Origin: Nitrospirae bacterium YQR-1
Lineage (GTDB): Bacteria > Nitrospirota > Thermodesulfovibrionia > Thermodesulfovibrionales > Magnetobacteriaceae
Length of the DNA stretch: 64,000 nt
Reading direction: 5' to 3'
Assembly: GCA_039908095.1 (NCBI GenBank)
Contig: JAMOBJ010000007.1
Location: 1 to 64,000, forward strand
Position numbers and translations under genes: made by a program
Part shown: piece after piece, positions 18,070-27,155 of the stretch
Position numbering within the stretch: position 1 is the stretch's first letter
Layout of the letters: each line of letters starts with the position of its first letter
Notes under the pieces: model-generated
Seen by the model: the letters and a program-made list of their open reading frames with translations, nothing else
The model's database searches: none
What the model was told of the DNA's origin: nothing

Positions 18070-18082
18070 CTGCAACTTGGTA
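18070..18082. repeat. Family A repeat, terminal remnant
   Basis: CTGCAACTTGGTA directly after the SGNH-like gene; only the last 13 bases of the element survive. Confidence 0.45.
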
Positions 18083-18088
18083 TGATTA

Positions 18089-18613
18089 TTATATATCCTT
18101 TGTAAACTCCTTAAGAGTGGGTAAGTCGGTAATTTCCTTAAGGCCGAAGTACTGAAGAAATTCCTTGGTAGTGCTGAAAAGGAGGGGTTTTCCAGGTGCG
18201 TCTTTACGTCCGATTATTTTTACCAGGTTTCTTTCAAGCAGAATCTTAATAGTCCAGTCTGAGCTTACACCTCTAATTTCCTCAATTTCAACCCTTGTAA
18301 TGGGCTGCTTATATGCTACAATAGCGAGGGTTTCAAGGGCTGTAATAGAAAGTTTTCCCATAGTTTTTGATTTCTTTAATACTTTTGCCCAGTGCGCATA
18401 GGCCGGATTTGTTGTCATTTGGTAGCCCCCTGCGATTTCAGTTATAACTATTCCGCCGTTTCTCTCCTTATAGGTACTTGTCAGAGTATTAATTACAGAC
18501 ATTATTTCACCATCTGTGAAATTGGTAATCCTTTTTATATCAGATGCAGAAAGAGGGTCGCCGGCTATAAACAACAGGGTCTCAATTACTGCAATCTGCT
18601 GCATTTTTTCCAT
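18089..18613 (-). CDS. scpB: Segregation and condensation protein B
   Basis: A 174-residue ScpB: winged-helix pairs with IAVIETLLFIAGDPLSASDI at the start, ALETLAIVAYKQPITRVEIEEIRGV in the middle and RKDAPGKPLLFSTTKEFLQYFGL near the C-terminus. ScpB dimers bind ScpA and Smc to form the condensin complex that compacts and segregates the chromosome. ScpA, its usual neighbour, is not in the window; the gene stands alone between the MBOAT pair and the divergent SDR gene. An AAGGG element lies about 12 bases before the ATG. Confidence 0.92.
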   Translation of the reverse strand: MEKMQQIAVIETLLFIAGDPLSASDIKRITNFTDGEIMSVINTLTSTYKERNGGIVITEIAGGYQMTTNPAYAHWAKVLKKSKTMGKLSITALETLAIVAYKQPITRVEIEEIRGVSSDWTIKILLERNLVKIIGRKDAPGKPLLFSTTKEFLQYFGLKEITDLPTLKEFTKDI

Positions 18614-18724
18614 AATATATAATTTCCCTTATGTTTATCTGTATTTTTTCATTTATGTTATAAAATCAAAATAATAATTTATTAGTATAAACAAAAATAC
18701 AGGAAAAAAGAGTTTAAAATCGTA

Positions 18725-18730
18725 TATAAT
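18725..18730 (+). promoter_or_regulatory. -10 box of the sphingolipid-like operon
   Basis: TATAAT ten bases upstream of the ATG at 18741, with no Shine-Dalgarno between them. The -35 region is not convincing. The predicted leader would be only about four bases. Confidence 0.45.
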
Positions 18731-18740
18731 TGTATCTGTT

Positions 18741-19703
18741 ATGAAAGCGTTGGTGACCGGAGCAACCGGCTTTATAGGGAGCCACTTAGTGGAAGAGCTG
18801 ATACGACAGGGCTACTATGTAACGTGCTTAGTCAGAGACGGCTCCGATCTGAAGTGGATAGAGGGTTATCCTGTTAAGAAACTCACAGGTGACTGTTTAA
18901 ATCCTGAAATCCTTAATAGTACCCCGGAGCAGTTTGATTACGTTTTTCACCTAGCCGGCCTAACAAAGGAGGCAAAATCCGGAGACTTTTACAGTACCAA
19001 CGTAACGGGGACGGATAATCTGTTAAAAAATGTGGTTAAATATAATAGAAACATAAAAAGATTTGTGCATATCAGCAGCCTCGCAGTAGGGGGGCCCTCA
19101 ATGGATGGAATGCCGTTGTGCCCGTGCACACCACCCAATCCGGTGTCCGACTACGGCAGGAGTAAACTTCAGGGCGAGGAGGCGGTAGCCAGGCACAGTG
19201 GTGAGATTCCGGTAACAATAATAAGACCACCGGCAGTTTACGGTCCCAGGGATAAGGATTTTTACATGCTTTTTAAAATGGTTAAACGCGGGTATTTGCC
19301 ATTTTGGGGCAAGTCGTTTTATTCATTTATATATGTGGAGGATTTGACAAGGGGTATAGCAAACTCGGTTAAGACGGATAAGTCTGTGGGAAAAACATAC
19401 TATCTTACCGATACTGAGATGTATTCAAACGAGTTCCTTGCAGATACCATAGCCGGGGAGCTTAACTGTAAGTATATTAAACTCAGAATACCAATAGGGG
19501 TGGTTCCTCTGCTTGCTAAGGTAATATCAAAACTATCAAAAGCAAGCATAATAAATTCCGACAAGATAGCAGAATTGAAACATACACATTGGGTATGTAA
19601 TTGTGAAGATGCTTCAAAGGATTTTTCATTTAAACCGGAAGTAACATTGAGAGAGGGGATTAGGTGGACGGCAAACTGGTACAAAATAAACAAATGGCTG
19701 TAG
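18741..19703 (+). CDS. SDR-family reductase, putative 3-ketosphinganine reductase (CerR-like)
   Basis: A 320-residue extended short-chain dehydrogenase: GATGFIGSHL cofactor motif at residues 7-16, VFHLAGLTKEA, HISSLAVGG, and the catalytic YGRSKLQGE (YxxxK). By itself this would be a generic epimerase/dehydratase, but it opens an operon with a serine-palmitoyltransferase-like enzyme and a bCerS-like acyltransferase, as in Caulobacter, where CerR reduces 3-ketosphinganine. The function here is therefore an inference from order and family. Its 3' end overlaps the next gene by about 10-40 bases depending on which start that gene uses. Confidence 0.78.
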   Translation: MKALVTGATGFIGSHLVEELIRQGYYVTCLVRDGSDLKWIEGYPVKKLTGDCLNPEILNSTPEQFDYVFHLAGLTKEAKSGDFYSTNVTGTDNLLKNVVKYNRNIKRFVHISSLAVGGPSMDGMPLCPCTPPNPVSDYGRSKLQGEEAVARHSGEIPVTIIRPPAVYGPRDKDFYMLFKMVKRGYLPFWGKSFYSFIYVEDLTRGIANSVKTDKSVGKTYYLTDTEMYSNEFLADTIAGELNCKYIKLRIPIGVVPLLAKVISKLSKASIINSDKIAELKHTHWVCNCEDASKDFSFKPEVTLREGIRWTANWYKINKWL

Positions 19704-20893
19704 AGAACTCAAAATCCATATTTGATAAATGCTCTAAATTTACAAGGGCAAAAGATTTAATGGCATTGGAGCTTTATCCGTATTTCAGGATGATAGAGAG
19801 TGCGCAGGAGCCTGTGGTGACAATAAACGGCAGACAGGTTGTCATGGCCGGGTCAAATAACTATCTGGGGCTTGCCAACCATCCAAAGGTCAAAGAGGCG
19901 GCGATAGAGGCGGTCAGGAAGTATGGAACAGGCTGTGCCGGTTCCAGATTTTTAAACGGCACACTGGATATACATGTTAATCTGGAAAATAAGTTAGCGC
20001 GGTTTATGAATACGGAGGCGGCCTTAATTTTTACAACCGGATTTCAGGTAAATCTTGGAGTTATTTCAGCCCTTGTCGGCAAGGATGACACAGTCATCTT
20101 AGATAAGCTCAACCATGCCAGCATAATAGACGGCTGCCGGCTTTCATATGGAGAGGTTAAAAAGTTTCGCCATAACAACATGGAAGACTACGAAAGAGTG
20201 CTAAAGGAAACCTCCCCCAGGAGTACTCTTACAGTAGTAGATGGCGTTTTTAGTATGGAAGGTGACATTGTAAATCTGCCCGGGCTGGTATCGGCGGCAA
20301 AAAAATACAATTCCAAAATCATGGTGGACGATGCTCACGGCATAGGAGTACTGGGTAAAACTGGAAGGGGCACGGCGGAACACTTTGGGTTGGAAAAAGA
20401 TGTAGATATTATCATGGGTACGTACAGCAAGTCACTGGCCTCAGTAGGTGGTTTTGTAGCTGGAGGTGCAGACATAATACATTATATAAAACACTGTGCA
20501 CGGTCCTTAATGTTTAGTGCAAGTCCGACCCCTGCAGCTACCGCCTCAGTGAGTGCAGCTCTGGATATTATTGAGGCTGAACCGGAGCGGATTAAAGCCC
20601 TGTGGAGAAATACAGGGAAGATGATGGCAGGGTTTAAGGCAATGGGCTTTGAGATTGGCCCAACTCAAACCCCCATAGTCCCTGTAATAGTTGGTGAGGA
20701 TGAGCTGGCCTTTAAAATGTCCAAAATGCTTCTAAATGAGGGGGTTTTTGTTAACGTGGCTGTCTCTCCGGCTGTTGCTCCCGGTATGGCACTTGTCAGA
20801 ACCAGTTATATGGCAACGCATACGGATGAACACCTGGATATTATCCTTAGTGCTTTTCAAAAAACAGGAAAGGCATTTGGCGTTATTAAATAG
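19664..20893 (+). CDS. spt: Alpha-oxoamine synthase, serine palmitoyltransferase-like
   Basis: A 409-residue (or 399 from ATG 19694) PLP fold-type I enzyme that condenses an amino acid with an acyl thioester. Motifs: GSNNYLGLANHP, GTGCAGSRFLNGTLDIH, LDKLNHASIIDGC, VVDGVFSMEGD, VDDAHGIGVLG and the PLP-lysine in GTYSKSLASVGGF. The SKS context and GGF after the lysine match serine palmitoyltransferase better than BioF, KBL or ALA synthase. It sits between an SDR reductase and a bCerS-like acyltransferase, supporting sphingoid-base synthesis. GTG 19664 has a weak AGAGGGG upstream and would overlap the SDR gene by 40 bases. BioF/KBL remains the alternative. Confidence 0.82.
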   Translation: MDGKLVQNKQMAVENSKSIFDKCSKFTRAKDLMALELYPYFRMIESAQEPVVTINGRQVVMAGSNNYLGLANHPKVKEAAIEAVRKYGTGCAGSRFLNGTLDIHVNLENKLARFMNTEAALIFTTGFQVNLGVISALVGKDDTVILDKLNHASIIDGCRLSYGEVKKFRHNNMEDYERVLKETSPRSTLTVVDGVFSMEGDIVNLPGLVSAAKKYNSKIMVDDAHGIGVLGKTGRGTAEHFGLEKDVDIIMGTYSKSLASVGGFVAGGADIIHYIKHCARSLMFSASPTPAATASVSAALDIIEAEPERIKALWRNTGKMMAGFKAMGFEIGPTQTPIVPVIVGEDELAFKMSKMLLNEGVFVNVAVSPAVAPGMALVRTSYMATHTDEHLDIILSAFQKTGKAFGVIK

Positions 20894-20895
20894 TA

Positions 20896-22008
20896 ATGGA
20901 AATACAAATAAGGGAGGTAATGGATAAACGGCAGCTACTTGAGTTTATTAAATTTCCATTAAAGCTTCATAGAGACGATCCACTTTTTACACCTGAGTTA
21001 ACCACTGACCTGAAAAAACATTTTTCACCACATAAAAATCCTTTTTTTAGAAATGCCGATGTGAGGTATTTTCTTGCGTATAGCGGCGGCAAGTGTGTTG
21101 GCCGGATAGCCTCGATATTAAACAGAAGACATATAGAGTTCCACAATGACAGCGCCGGTTTTTTTGGTTTTTTTGATTCTATAAATAATAAAGCCGTTGC
21201 CGCAGTCCTGCTTGAAACAGTGGCTGGGCAGTTGAAATCCTGCGGACTTACCATAATGCGGGGCCCTATGAATTTTTCGACAAACGATGAGTGTGGTTTT
21301 GTTGTTGATGGATTTCAATATGCGCCGGTTCTGATGACTCCGCACAATCCACCGTATTACATTGATCTGATGCAATCTTGTGGAATGGGGAAATCGAAGG
21401 ACCTCTATGCCTACATAACGGACATACCGAAGGTGCTACCTGAGAAAATTGACCGGGTGGCACAGATAGCGGAAAAAAATGGCGTCTGTGTAAAAAAGGT
21501 TGATAAACGGCGCTTTGATGAGGGGTTAGAGAAATTCAAAGAGGTATATAACGACGCCTGGGAGAAAAACTGGGGGTTTATACCGCTTACCGAAGACGAA
21601 CTGTTATACCTTGGCAAGCGGCTTAAGCAGGTGATTGAGCCTGATACGGCTTTAATTGCTGAAAAAGACGGCGAGCCGATTGGCTTTCTAGGGCTTATTC
21701 CTGATTTAAATATTGTACTGAGAAAAATGAAGGGTAAACTTAATCCTGTTACAGTACTAAAAGCTTTGTATTACTCACGAAAGATTACAACGACAAGGAT
21801 GCTGCTTCTTGGTATTAAAGCACGGTACAGAAACCGGGGGGTTGATGCGTTGCTTTACAGGGAGGGTTTTAAGGGCTGCCTCAAACACGGATTTACCAGT
21901 GTGGAGTTTTCGTGGATATTAGAGGATAACCTGCCTACCCAAATGCTGGTTAAAATGATAGGGGGCACTCACTACAAAACTTTCAGAATTTTTGAAAGAG
22001 TGATATAG
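20896..22008 (+). CDS. GNAT-like acyltransferase, putative bacterial ceramide synthase
   Basis: A 370-residue two-lobed GNAT-like protein. Diagnostic stretches are DPLFTPELTTDLKKHFSPHKNPFF, VGRIASILNRRHIEFH, GFFGFFDS, MRGPMNFSTNDECG and TPHNPPYYIDLMQSCGM, followed by a second lobe with the A-motif-like RNRGVDALLYREGF. This protein type is what was identified as bacterial ceramide synthase (bCerS, Caulobacter CCNA_01212 type), which N-acylates the sphingoid base. The gene starts 2 bases after the SPT-like stop. The identification with bCerS is from memory of the family and from context; a different N-acyl transfer is possible. Confidence 0.75.
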   Translation: MEIQIREVMDKRQLLEFIKFPLKLHRDDPLFTPELTTDLKKHFSPHKNPFFRNADVRYFLAYSGGKCVGRIASILNRRHIEFHNDSAGFFGFFDSINNKAVAAVLLETVAGQLKSCGLTIMRGPMNFSTNDECGFVVDGFQYAPVLMTPHNPPYYIDLMQSCGMGKSKDLYAYITDIPKVLPEKIDRVAQIAEKNGVCVKKVDKRRFDEGLEKFKEVYNDAWEKNWGFIPLTEDELLYLGKRLKQVIEPDTALIAEKDGEPIGFLGLIPDLNIVLRKMKGKLNPVTVLKALYYSRKITTTRMLLLGIKARYRNRGVDALLYREGFKGCLKHGFTSVEFSWILEDNLPTQMLVKMIGGTHYKTFRIFERVI

Positions 22009-22242
22009 CCGGTTGCCGCTTTCAAAGCCTGCTATTTCATATTTCTGTATAAATTATATTGCCTTTGTAGTTAACTCCGTTAACAAAGAACTGGATTCCG
22101 GCTTTTGCTCGGAATGACAGAGCGTGGATTTTACTGTGTCATTCGAATGTTATTGGTACATATCGGACAGCTCAAGATTGTCTTACAGTTTTGCCAAGGA
22201 AGAAACTATGCACCTGTCAGATTAAATATCGTTCACTACAAG

Positions 22243-22259
22243 TTGAATGCAGCTTGGTA
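22243..22259. repeat. Family A repeat, right-end remnant
   Basis: TTGAATGCAGCTTGGTA between the ceramide-type operon and the convergent nuclease gene. The rest of the 22009-22279 gap shows a short dyad GGATTCCGGCTTTTGCTCGG and no gene. Confidence 0.5.
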
Positions 22260-22279
22260 TAAGTATTCCCCCAGGGGTT

Positions 22280-23152
22280 TTATACATTCTTTGTCAAAAA
22301 CTCCTTCAACTCATCTGTTGAGTCGGCTTTCTTAATAAGATTTTTAAACTCCTCCAACTTAACTACAGTACTTATTGCTCTGACCATATTCATCAGCTCA
22401 AGTCCAATTAAACCAAATTTTAGTTCAAGCCCTAACTCAATAGCTTCCAGTAACCCTTCCAGCTTACCCTCAATCTTACCCTCAAGTAGCCCCTTACGTT
22501 CACCCTCAAGTAACCCCTTCTCCACACCTTCCAAATAAAGTTCATCTTTAGTTACGTCAATAGTTACCGGCATTTTTTTTACCTCCTTTACTACGGTTTT
22601 TGTTAAATTCCTTAGTCTTGACAGTTGTAGTAATTTCAGAACATAGCTTTCTTTTTCTTCAACAGGTAATTCCGATAATTTTGCAAGAATTCCTTTTATC
22701 GTTCCATCAGCATCTTCTGTTTTACATAGTACAGCCAAAATATTATCCCCTGGGTCATCACTGTTAAGCAACTCTCTGCAGTCAATATCACGGATGTCTA
22801 TTATCTTGTAGGTAAAATGTAAACCATGCATTTTAATTTCATTTTTCATATTTAGTTTTGCATAGCCTACATATAAAACTAATTGGCGGACAGGTTTTCT
22901 AAGCGTACAAAATATTACACTTAAATAATCCAACTCTCTGCAATCCATATCACGGTCATTTTGGGCTTGAATTTCCATATGAAACAGGGATTCATCCGGA
23001 AGCTCCAGCAACAAGTCGGGTTGTCTGTATTTAACTGACGGAAATTGAACATCCAGAAAGTTTGCTGTTTCAAATCCGGTTAACAACTTCATAAATTTTC
23101 GCGGCAGCCCTTTCATAATGTCCTTCAATGTAATGTCGTGTCTCTGTGGCAT
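22280..23152 (-). CDS. Rpn/PD-(D/E)XK nuclease-family transposase-like protein
   Basis: A 290-residue protein with the PD-(D/E)XK core: QPDLLLELPDESLFHMEIQAQND places D, E and Q in the expected spacing. The C-terminal half has a short tandem pattern of (K/R)GLLEG, with five copies of GL.EG/KxEG, then a helical tail. Such Rpn/YhgA-like proteins are associated with recombination or mobile elements. Remnants of the family A repeat lie on both sides (22.24 and 23.36 kb), consistent with an accessory gene. No Shine-Dalgarno is obvious, and no partner gene was seen. Confidence 0.75.
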   Translation of the reverse strand: MPQRHDITLKDIMKGLPRKFMKLLTGFETANFLDVQFPSVKYRQPDLLLELPDESLFHMEIQAQNDRDMDCRELDYLSVIFCTLRKPVRQLVLYVGYAKLNMKNEIKMHGLHFTYKIIDIRDIDCRELLNSDDPGDNILAVLCKTEDADGTIKGILAKLSELPVEEKESYVLKLLQLSRLRNLTKTVVKEVKKMPVTIDVTKDELYLEGVEKGLLEGERKGLLEGKIEGKLEGLLEAIELGLELKFGLIGLELMNMVRAISTVVKLEEFKNLIKKADSTDELKEFLTKNV

Positions 23153-23269
23153 TTAAAATCCCCTATCTTGTCATTTTTCTATAATAACATACCCGGCCTG
23201 ATAATATATCACCGTCTTTTCAAAAGCAGACAACTCTAAAAGCACATGAAATCCACCGAAACCCTTCCC

Positions 23270-23363
23270 CACGGCCCTCCCCGCCGCCTTCCCTTACAGG
23301 GGGGAGAGTACGCCCCGGAGCTTTTGACGATGCCAACAAAGTTAGACGATTGAGTGCAGCTTG
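23270..23363. repeat. Family A repeat, right-half copy
   Basis: Contains GTACGCCCCGGAGCTTTTGACGATGCCAACAAAGTTAGACG (interrupted here for length) and ends GTGCAGCTTGGTA. The left terminus is lost. It fills the gap upstream of the Hsp70 gene. Confidence 0.7.
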
Positions 23364-23483
23364 GTATAATTCGCCGCCTTTCATTTTTACCTTGTCTGCA
23401 AGTATAATAAAACACATATATGTGGAATTATAATGAAATAAGCGGATGTGAATTTTTTATGATTCCATCAAAATGGATAAAAT

Positions 23484-26396
23484 ATGAATAAAGAAACCCG
23501 CTTTATTGTAGGCATAGACTTAGGGACAACTAATTCGGCTGTGTCTTATATTGATACTGAGGAGCCACCGTCTGAGAAAACTAAAAAATCAAAAGACTTA
23601 AAAAGTCAAAATAACAGGGAAAAATCTCCAGCAATATTTGATATTCCACAGTTTGTTGATGAGCAAAAAGTGGAAAAACTCTCCACTTTGCCGTCATTTT
23701 TGTATATTCCCGGAGCGTACGATGCGGAGATTATAACCTCAGGGCTGCCGTGGCAAACCGATGGTGAAAGAGTCATAACCGGCGAATATGCGCGGATTAT
23801 CGGCGGCAAAAAAACGTCTAATCTTGTCTTTTCCGCCAAGTCATGGCTTTGCTATAGCCGTGTTGACAGAAATGCTCCGATACTTCCCTGGGGACGTGAA
23901 GACACTGCCGGTAAACTCTCCCCTGTAACGGCCTCAGCTGCATATCTAAAACATATAATTAATGCATGGAACTCAGACGGCGGCGCAATGCGCGGTAAGT
24001 ACAACCCGCTTGAACTCCAGCAGGTGGCAATCACAATTCCGGCCTCGTTTGACGAAACCGCCCGGCAGCTTACTTTTGAAGCCGCAGAACTGGCCGGATT
24101 TAAAAACATCACAATGCTTGAGGAGCCGCAGGCGGCATTCTACAGTTGGATTTCTCAAAATGAAAGCCGCCTCAGTGATATAATTCAGAAAAATATGCTC
24201 GTCCTGGTCTTTGATATGGGAGGCGGCACGACGGATTTTAATCTCATCACAGTTGAGGAAAGGGGCGGTAAGCCGGAGTTTAAACGCGTGGCTGTCGGTG
24301 ACCATCTCATGCTTGGCGGTGATAACATGGATCTTGCGCTTGCTAAGGATGTTGAGGAGAGTATTTTTGCAGATACCGGTAAAAAGATGGGTATTGCGGG
24401 CTGGACAGCTCTTACCCATCAGTGCCGGAGCGCAAAAGAGACACTCCTTGCAGATAGCGATATTAACGAGGTGGAAGTTACCTTTCTGGGCTCCGGGCGA
24501 AGCGTCATTGGAGGCTCAGTTAGGGGAGTAATAACAGTAGGGGCGGTTAAAAATATCATACTTAACGGGTTTTTCAAACACGTGGAAATAGATGAGGAAG
24601 TATCGGAGCGCCGGCTGGGATTTCAGGAACTGGGACTGCCGTATGTCTCAGAGCCTGCGGTGTTTAAACATCTGTCGGCATTTTTGAGGCGGCATGCCAC
24701 TAATCCTTTTCTTGCACCTTGGGTTAAATCTGCCGCCACGGGCGGTGTCAGCGCCGTACGCCCTGATGCCATTATTTTTAACGGCGGCGTGTTTAAGTCC
24801 GCCTCACTGCGGAAGGCCTCAGTGGATATGATTAACCGGTGGTTTTCCTCCGAGCCGGGCTATAGTGTGGATGTGCTGCAAAACGATAAATTAGACCACG
24901 CTGTAGCTCTGGGAGCAGCCTATTACGGCATGGTGCTGAGAGGTAAAGGGGTGAGGATAACAGGCGGCACCGGGAAGTCATACTACATCGAGGTTGCGCA
25001 CAAGGGGGCTTCAGTTGAGGGGTTGAAATCACCTCTTACCTCCGTTTGCATCCTTGCACGCGGGGCGGAGCCCGGAGCCGACATTGTACTTTCAGAGCTG
25101 GAATTTCACGTTATGGCCAACACCCCGGCCTCTTTTAACATGTACAGCTCAAGCTACCGTGTCGGGGATAAAGAGGGTGATATTGTCACGGCCGAGCAGG
25201 ATTTCTTTTTTAAACTGCCTCCGGTCAGAACTGTATTACAATTTGGGAAAAAAGCTGGAGGTGCCAGGCTTCCTGTATCACTTAGCGTAAAACTCAATGA
25301 GTACGGAACTCTTGACATATGGTGTGAGTCTAAAATGTCGCCGCACCGCTGGAAACTGTCTTTTCAGTTAAGAGACAGTGCGCCGGATGACGACCCGGAT
25401 GCTGCTGAGGAATCATCCTCCGCCTTAACTGATACCCGCACGCTTGACTCAGAAACTGTGGAGCAGGCATGTGAGGCAATAAGAGTGGCTCTGTGGGGCA
25501 ATGAGCAGGTGCTTGGGGCGTTAACAAAAACGATTACGGAAATCCTTGGTGTGGAAAGAGACAACTGGCCGCTTCCCACAATTCGTAAGCTGTGGGATGC
25601 ACTGATGGAGTTTAAACAACGGCGGCTGACAACGCCGGGGCACGAGGCCAGGTGGTTGAATCTGTCGGGGTTCTTGCTCAGGCCCGGGTTTGGATACTTT
25701 CTTGATGCCGAGCGTATAAAGGAACTCTGGAAGATATTTTCGGAGGGTGTTAAGTTTTACCGTGACGGAGGGTGTTCTTTGCAGTGGTGGATTCTGTGGC
25801 GGCGTGTTGCGGGCGGATTAAATGAGCAGCAACAGGAAATAATATTTAAAAAGACAGCTCAACATCTGCTTCCCGGCAGGAAAAAGAAAGACACACCTAA
25901 ACTTCAGCCGCCTGAGATTATGGAGATTTGGATGCTTGCCTCAAGCCTTGAGCGTATGGGCGGCACTGTAAAGGTTGAGCTTGGGGATGAGTTGTTAAGA
26001 CAGATTAAAAAATTTGGTGATAAAAACACAGCCAAGTTGATGTGGTCTCTTTCGCGCCTTGGCGGGAGGCTACCCTTTTACGGCCCTGCGGAAAAAACTG
26101 TCCCAAAAGCCGTGGCGGAGAAATGGATAGAACAGATTATGGCCTTAAAGTGGAACGCCCCTAAGGATGCCGCCTATGCCATATCACAATTGGCAAGAAA
26201 GACCGGGGACAGGGCAAATGATACGGATGAGGCGCTAAGGGATGAGGCACTAAGGTGGATACATAAGGTCACGGGTGCAACGGCGGAGCGTTACACTAAA
26301 AGAATGTCGGAGGCGCTGCCGGTTGATTTTGACGAGGAAAGGGAAGTTTTCGGCGAGGCGCTGCCGGTTGGTTTAATAATTGAGAAAGGGAAATGA
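23484..26396 (+). CDS. Large Hsp70-family (DnaK-like) ATPase
   Basis: A 970-residue protein. The N-terminal about 520 residues are an actin/Hsp70 ATPase: IDLGTTNSAVSY phosphate-1, VFDMGGGTTDFNLI phosphate-2, EEPQAAFYSW, and the adenosine loop IIFNGGVFKSASLRKA. An insertion rich in Lys/Ser follows the first motif. The remaining about 450 residues have no DnaK-type substrate lid; they are beta-rich then helical and resemble the long C-terminal region of a separate Hsp70 subfamily. No DnaJ or GrpE partner is nearby. Its client is unknown. The next gene is 100 bases downstream with its own promoter. Confidence 0.82.
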   Translation: MNKETRFIVGIDLGTTNSAVSYIDTEEPPSEKTKKSKDLKSQNNREKSPAIFDIPQFVDEQKVEKLSTLPSFLYIPGAYDAEIITSGLPWQTDGERVITGEYARIIGGKKTSNLVFSAKSWLCYSRVDRNAPILPWGREDTAGKLSPVTASAAYLKHIINAWNSDGGAMRGKYNPLELQQVAITIPASFDETARQLTFEAAELAGFKNITMLEEPQAAFYSWISQNESRLSDIIQKNMLVLVFDMGGGTTDFNLITVEERGGKPEFKRVAVGDHLMLGGDNMDLALAKDVEESIFADTGKKMGIAGWTALTHQCRSAKETLLADSDINEVEVTFLGSGRSVIGGSVRGVITVGAVKNIILNGFFKHVEIDEEVSERRLGFQELGLPYVSEPAVFKHLSAFLRRHATNPFLAPWVKSAATGGVSAVRPDAIIFNGGVFKSASLRKASVDMINRWFSSEPGYSVDVLQNDKLDHAVALGAAYYGMVLRGKGVRITGGTGKSYYIEVAHKGASVEGLKSPLTSVCILARGAEPGADIVLSELEFHVMANTPASFNMYSSSYRVGDKEGDIVTAEQDFFFKLPPVRTVLQFGKKAGGARLPVSLSVKLNEYGTLDIWCESKMSPHRWKLSFQLRDSAPDDDPDAAEESSSALTDTRTLDSETVEQACEAIRVALWGNEQVLGALTKTITEILGVERDNWPLPTIRKLWDALMEFKQRRLTTPGHEARWLNLSGFLLRPGFGYFLDAERIKELWKIFSEGVKFYRDGGCSLQWWILWRRVAGGLNEQQQEIIFKKTAQHLLPGRKKKDTPKLQPPEIMEIWMLASSLERMGGTVKVELGDELLRQIKKFGDKNTAKLMWSLSRLGGRLPFYGPAEKTVPKAVAEKWIEQIMALKWNAPKDAAYAISQLARKTGDRANDTDEALRDEALRWIHKVTGATAERYTKRMSEALPVDFDEEREVFGEALPVGLIIEKGK

Positions 26397-26461
26397 CAAC
26401 TATGAACACGTGGTTGGCGGCAGTACCGGCCTTATACGTTTAGTGTCTGCTATAATAAGAG

Positions 26462-26490
26462 TTGTGTTTCAGGGATTAACACGATATACT
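26462..26490 (+). promoter_or_regulatory. Promoter for a leaderless cysE
   Basis: TTGTGT (26462-26467), 17-base spacer, TATACT (26485-26490). The ATG of the following gene is at 26497, exactly 6 bases after the -10 box. Confidence 0.65.
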
Positions 26491-26496
26491 TAATAA

Positions 26497-27144
26497 ATGA
26501 GTATTTTTAAGGAAATAAAGGAAGATTTTCGGTCACTGTTGCAAAAGGACCCTGCCGCCGCCGGTGTTATTGACGTAATCCTGAATCATTCCGGTTTTCA
26601 TGCCGTTGTCATATACAGGATTGTTAACCGGCTCTACAGAGCAGGGCTTGTTGTGCTATCAAGGTTTGTCTCCACGGTGGGGCGGTTTCTTACAGGAGTG
26701 GAGATTCATCCGGCAGCCCGCATTGCACCTGGGTTTGTCATAGACCACGGCATGGGGGTGGTAATAGGTGAAACATCGGAAATTGGAGAGGGTTGCCTCA
26801 TATATCAGGGTGTCACTCTCGGTGGTACAGGTAAAGAAAAAGGAAAACGCCATCCGACTCTGGGCAAATATGTAGTGGTAGGGGCTGGGGCAAAGGTGCT
26901 GGGACCAATTGTGATAGGAGATTTTGTTAAAATAGGGGCAAACTCAGTTGTGCTCAATCCGGTTCCCGCCCACAGCATTGTGGTTGGAGTACCTGGGAAA
27001 GTCGTTAAAGACAGACACCATATTGCTCATGAGTCAACCGATGCACTGGATCACAACCAACTGCCCGATCCGGTTGAAAAAAGACTTCAGGCGATGGAAA
27101 GGTTAATTCATGAACTTAAAACGGAACTACAATCAAGAAATTAG
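26497..27144 (+). CDS. cysE: Serine O-acetyltransferase
   Basis: A 215-residue left-handed beta-helix acetyltransferase of the short EpsC/CysE type. The catalytic region reads IHPAARIAPGFVIDHGMGVVIGETSEIG, followed by YQGVTLGGTGKEKGKRHPTLG and the hexapeptide turns GAGAKVLGPI and GANSVVLNPVPAHSIVVGVPGK. It makes O-acetylserine from serine and acetyl-CoA, the first step of cysteine synthesis. Predicted leaderless from the promoter immediately upstream. It is followed 11 bases later by cysS, a biosynthesis-plus-aminoacylation pairing seen in many bacteria. Confidence 0.92.
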   Translation: MSIFKEIKEDFRSLLQKDPAAAGVIDVILNHSGFHAVVIYRIVNRLYRAGLVVLSRFVSTVGRFLTGVEIHPAARIAPGFVIDHGMGVVIGETSEIGEGCLIYQGVTLGGTGKEKGKRHPTLGKYVVVGAGAKVLGPIVIGDFVKIGANSVVLNPVPAHSIVVGVPGKVVKDRHHIAHESTDALDHNQLPDPVEKRLQAMERLIHELKTELQSRN

Positions 27145-27155
27145 GAGGTTTAACT

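Noticed and set aside
23973..24419. A 148-codon minus-strand frame
   Set aside because: Lies entirely antisense to the Hsp70 ATPase domain.
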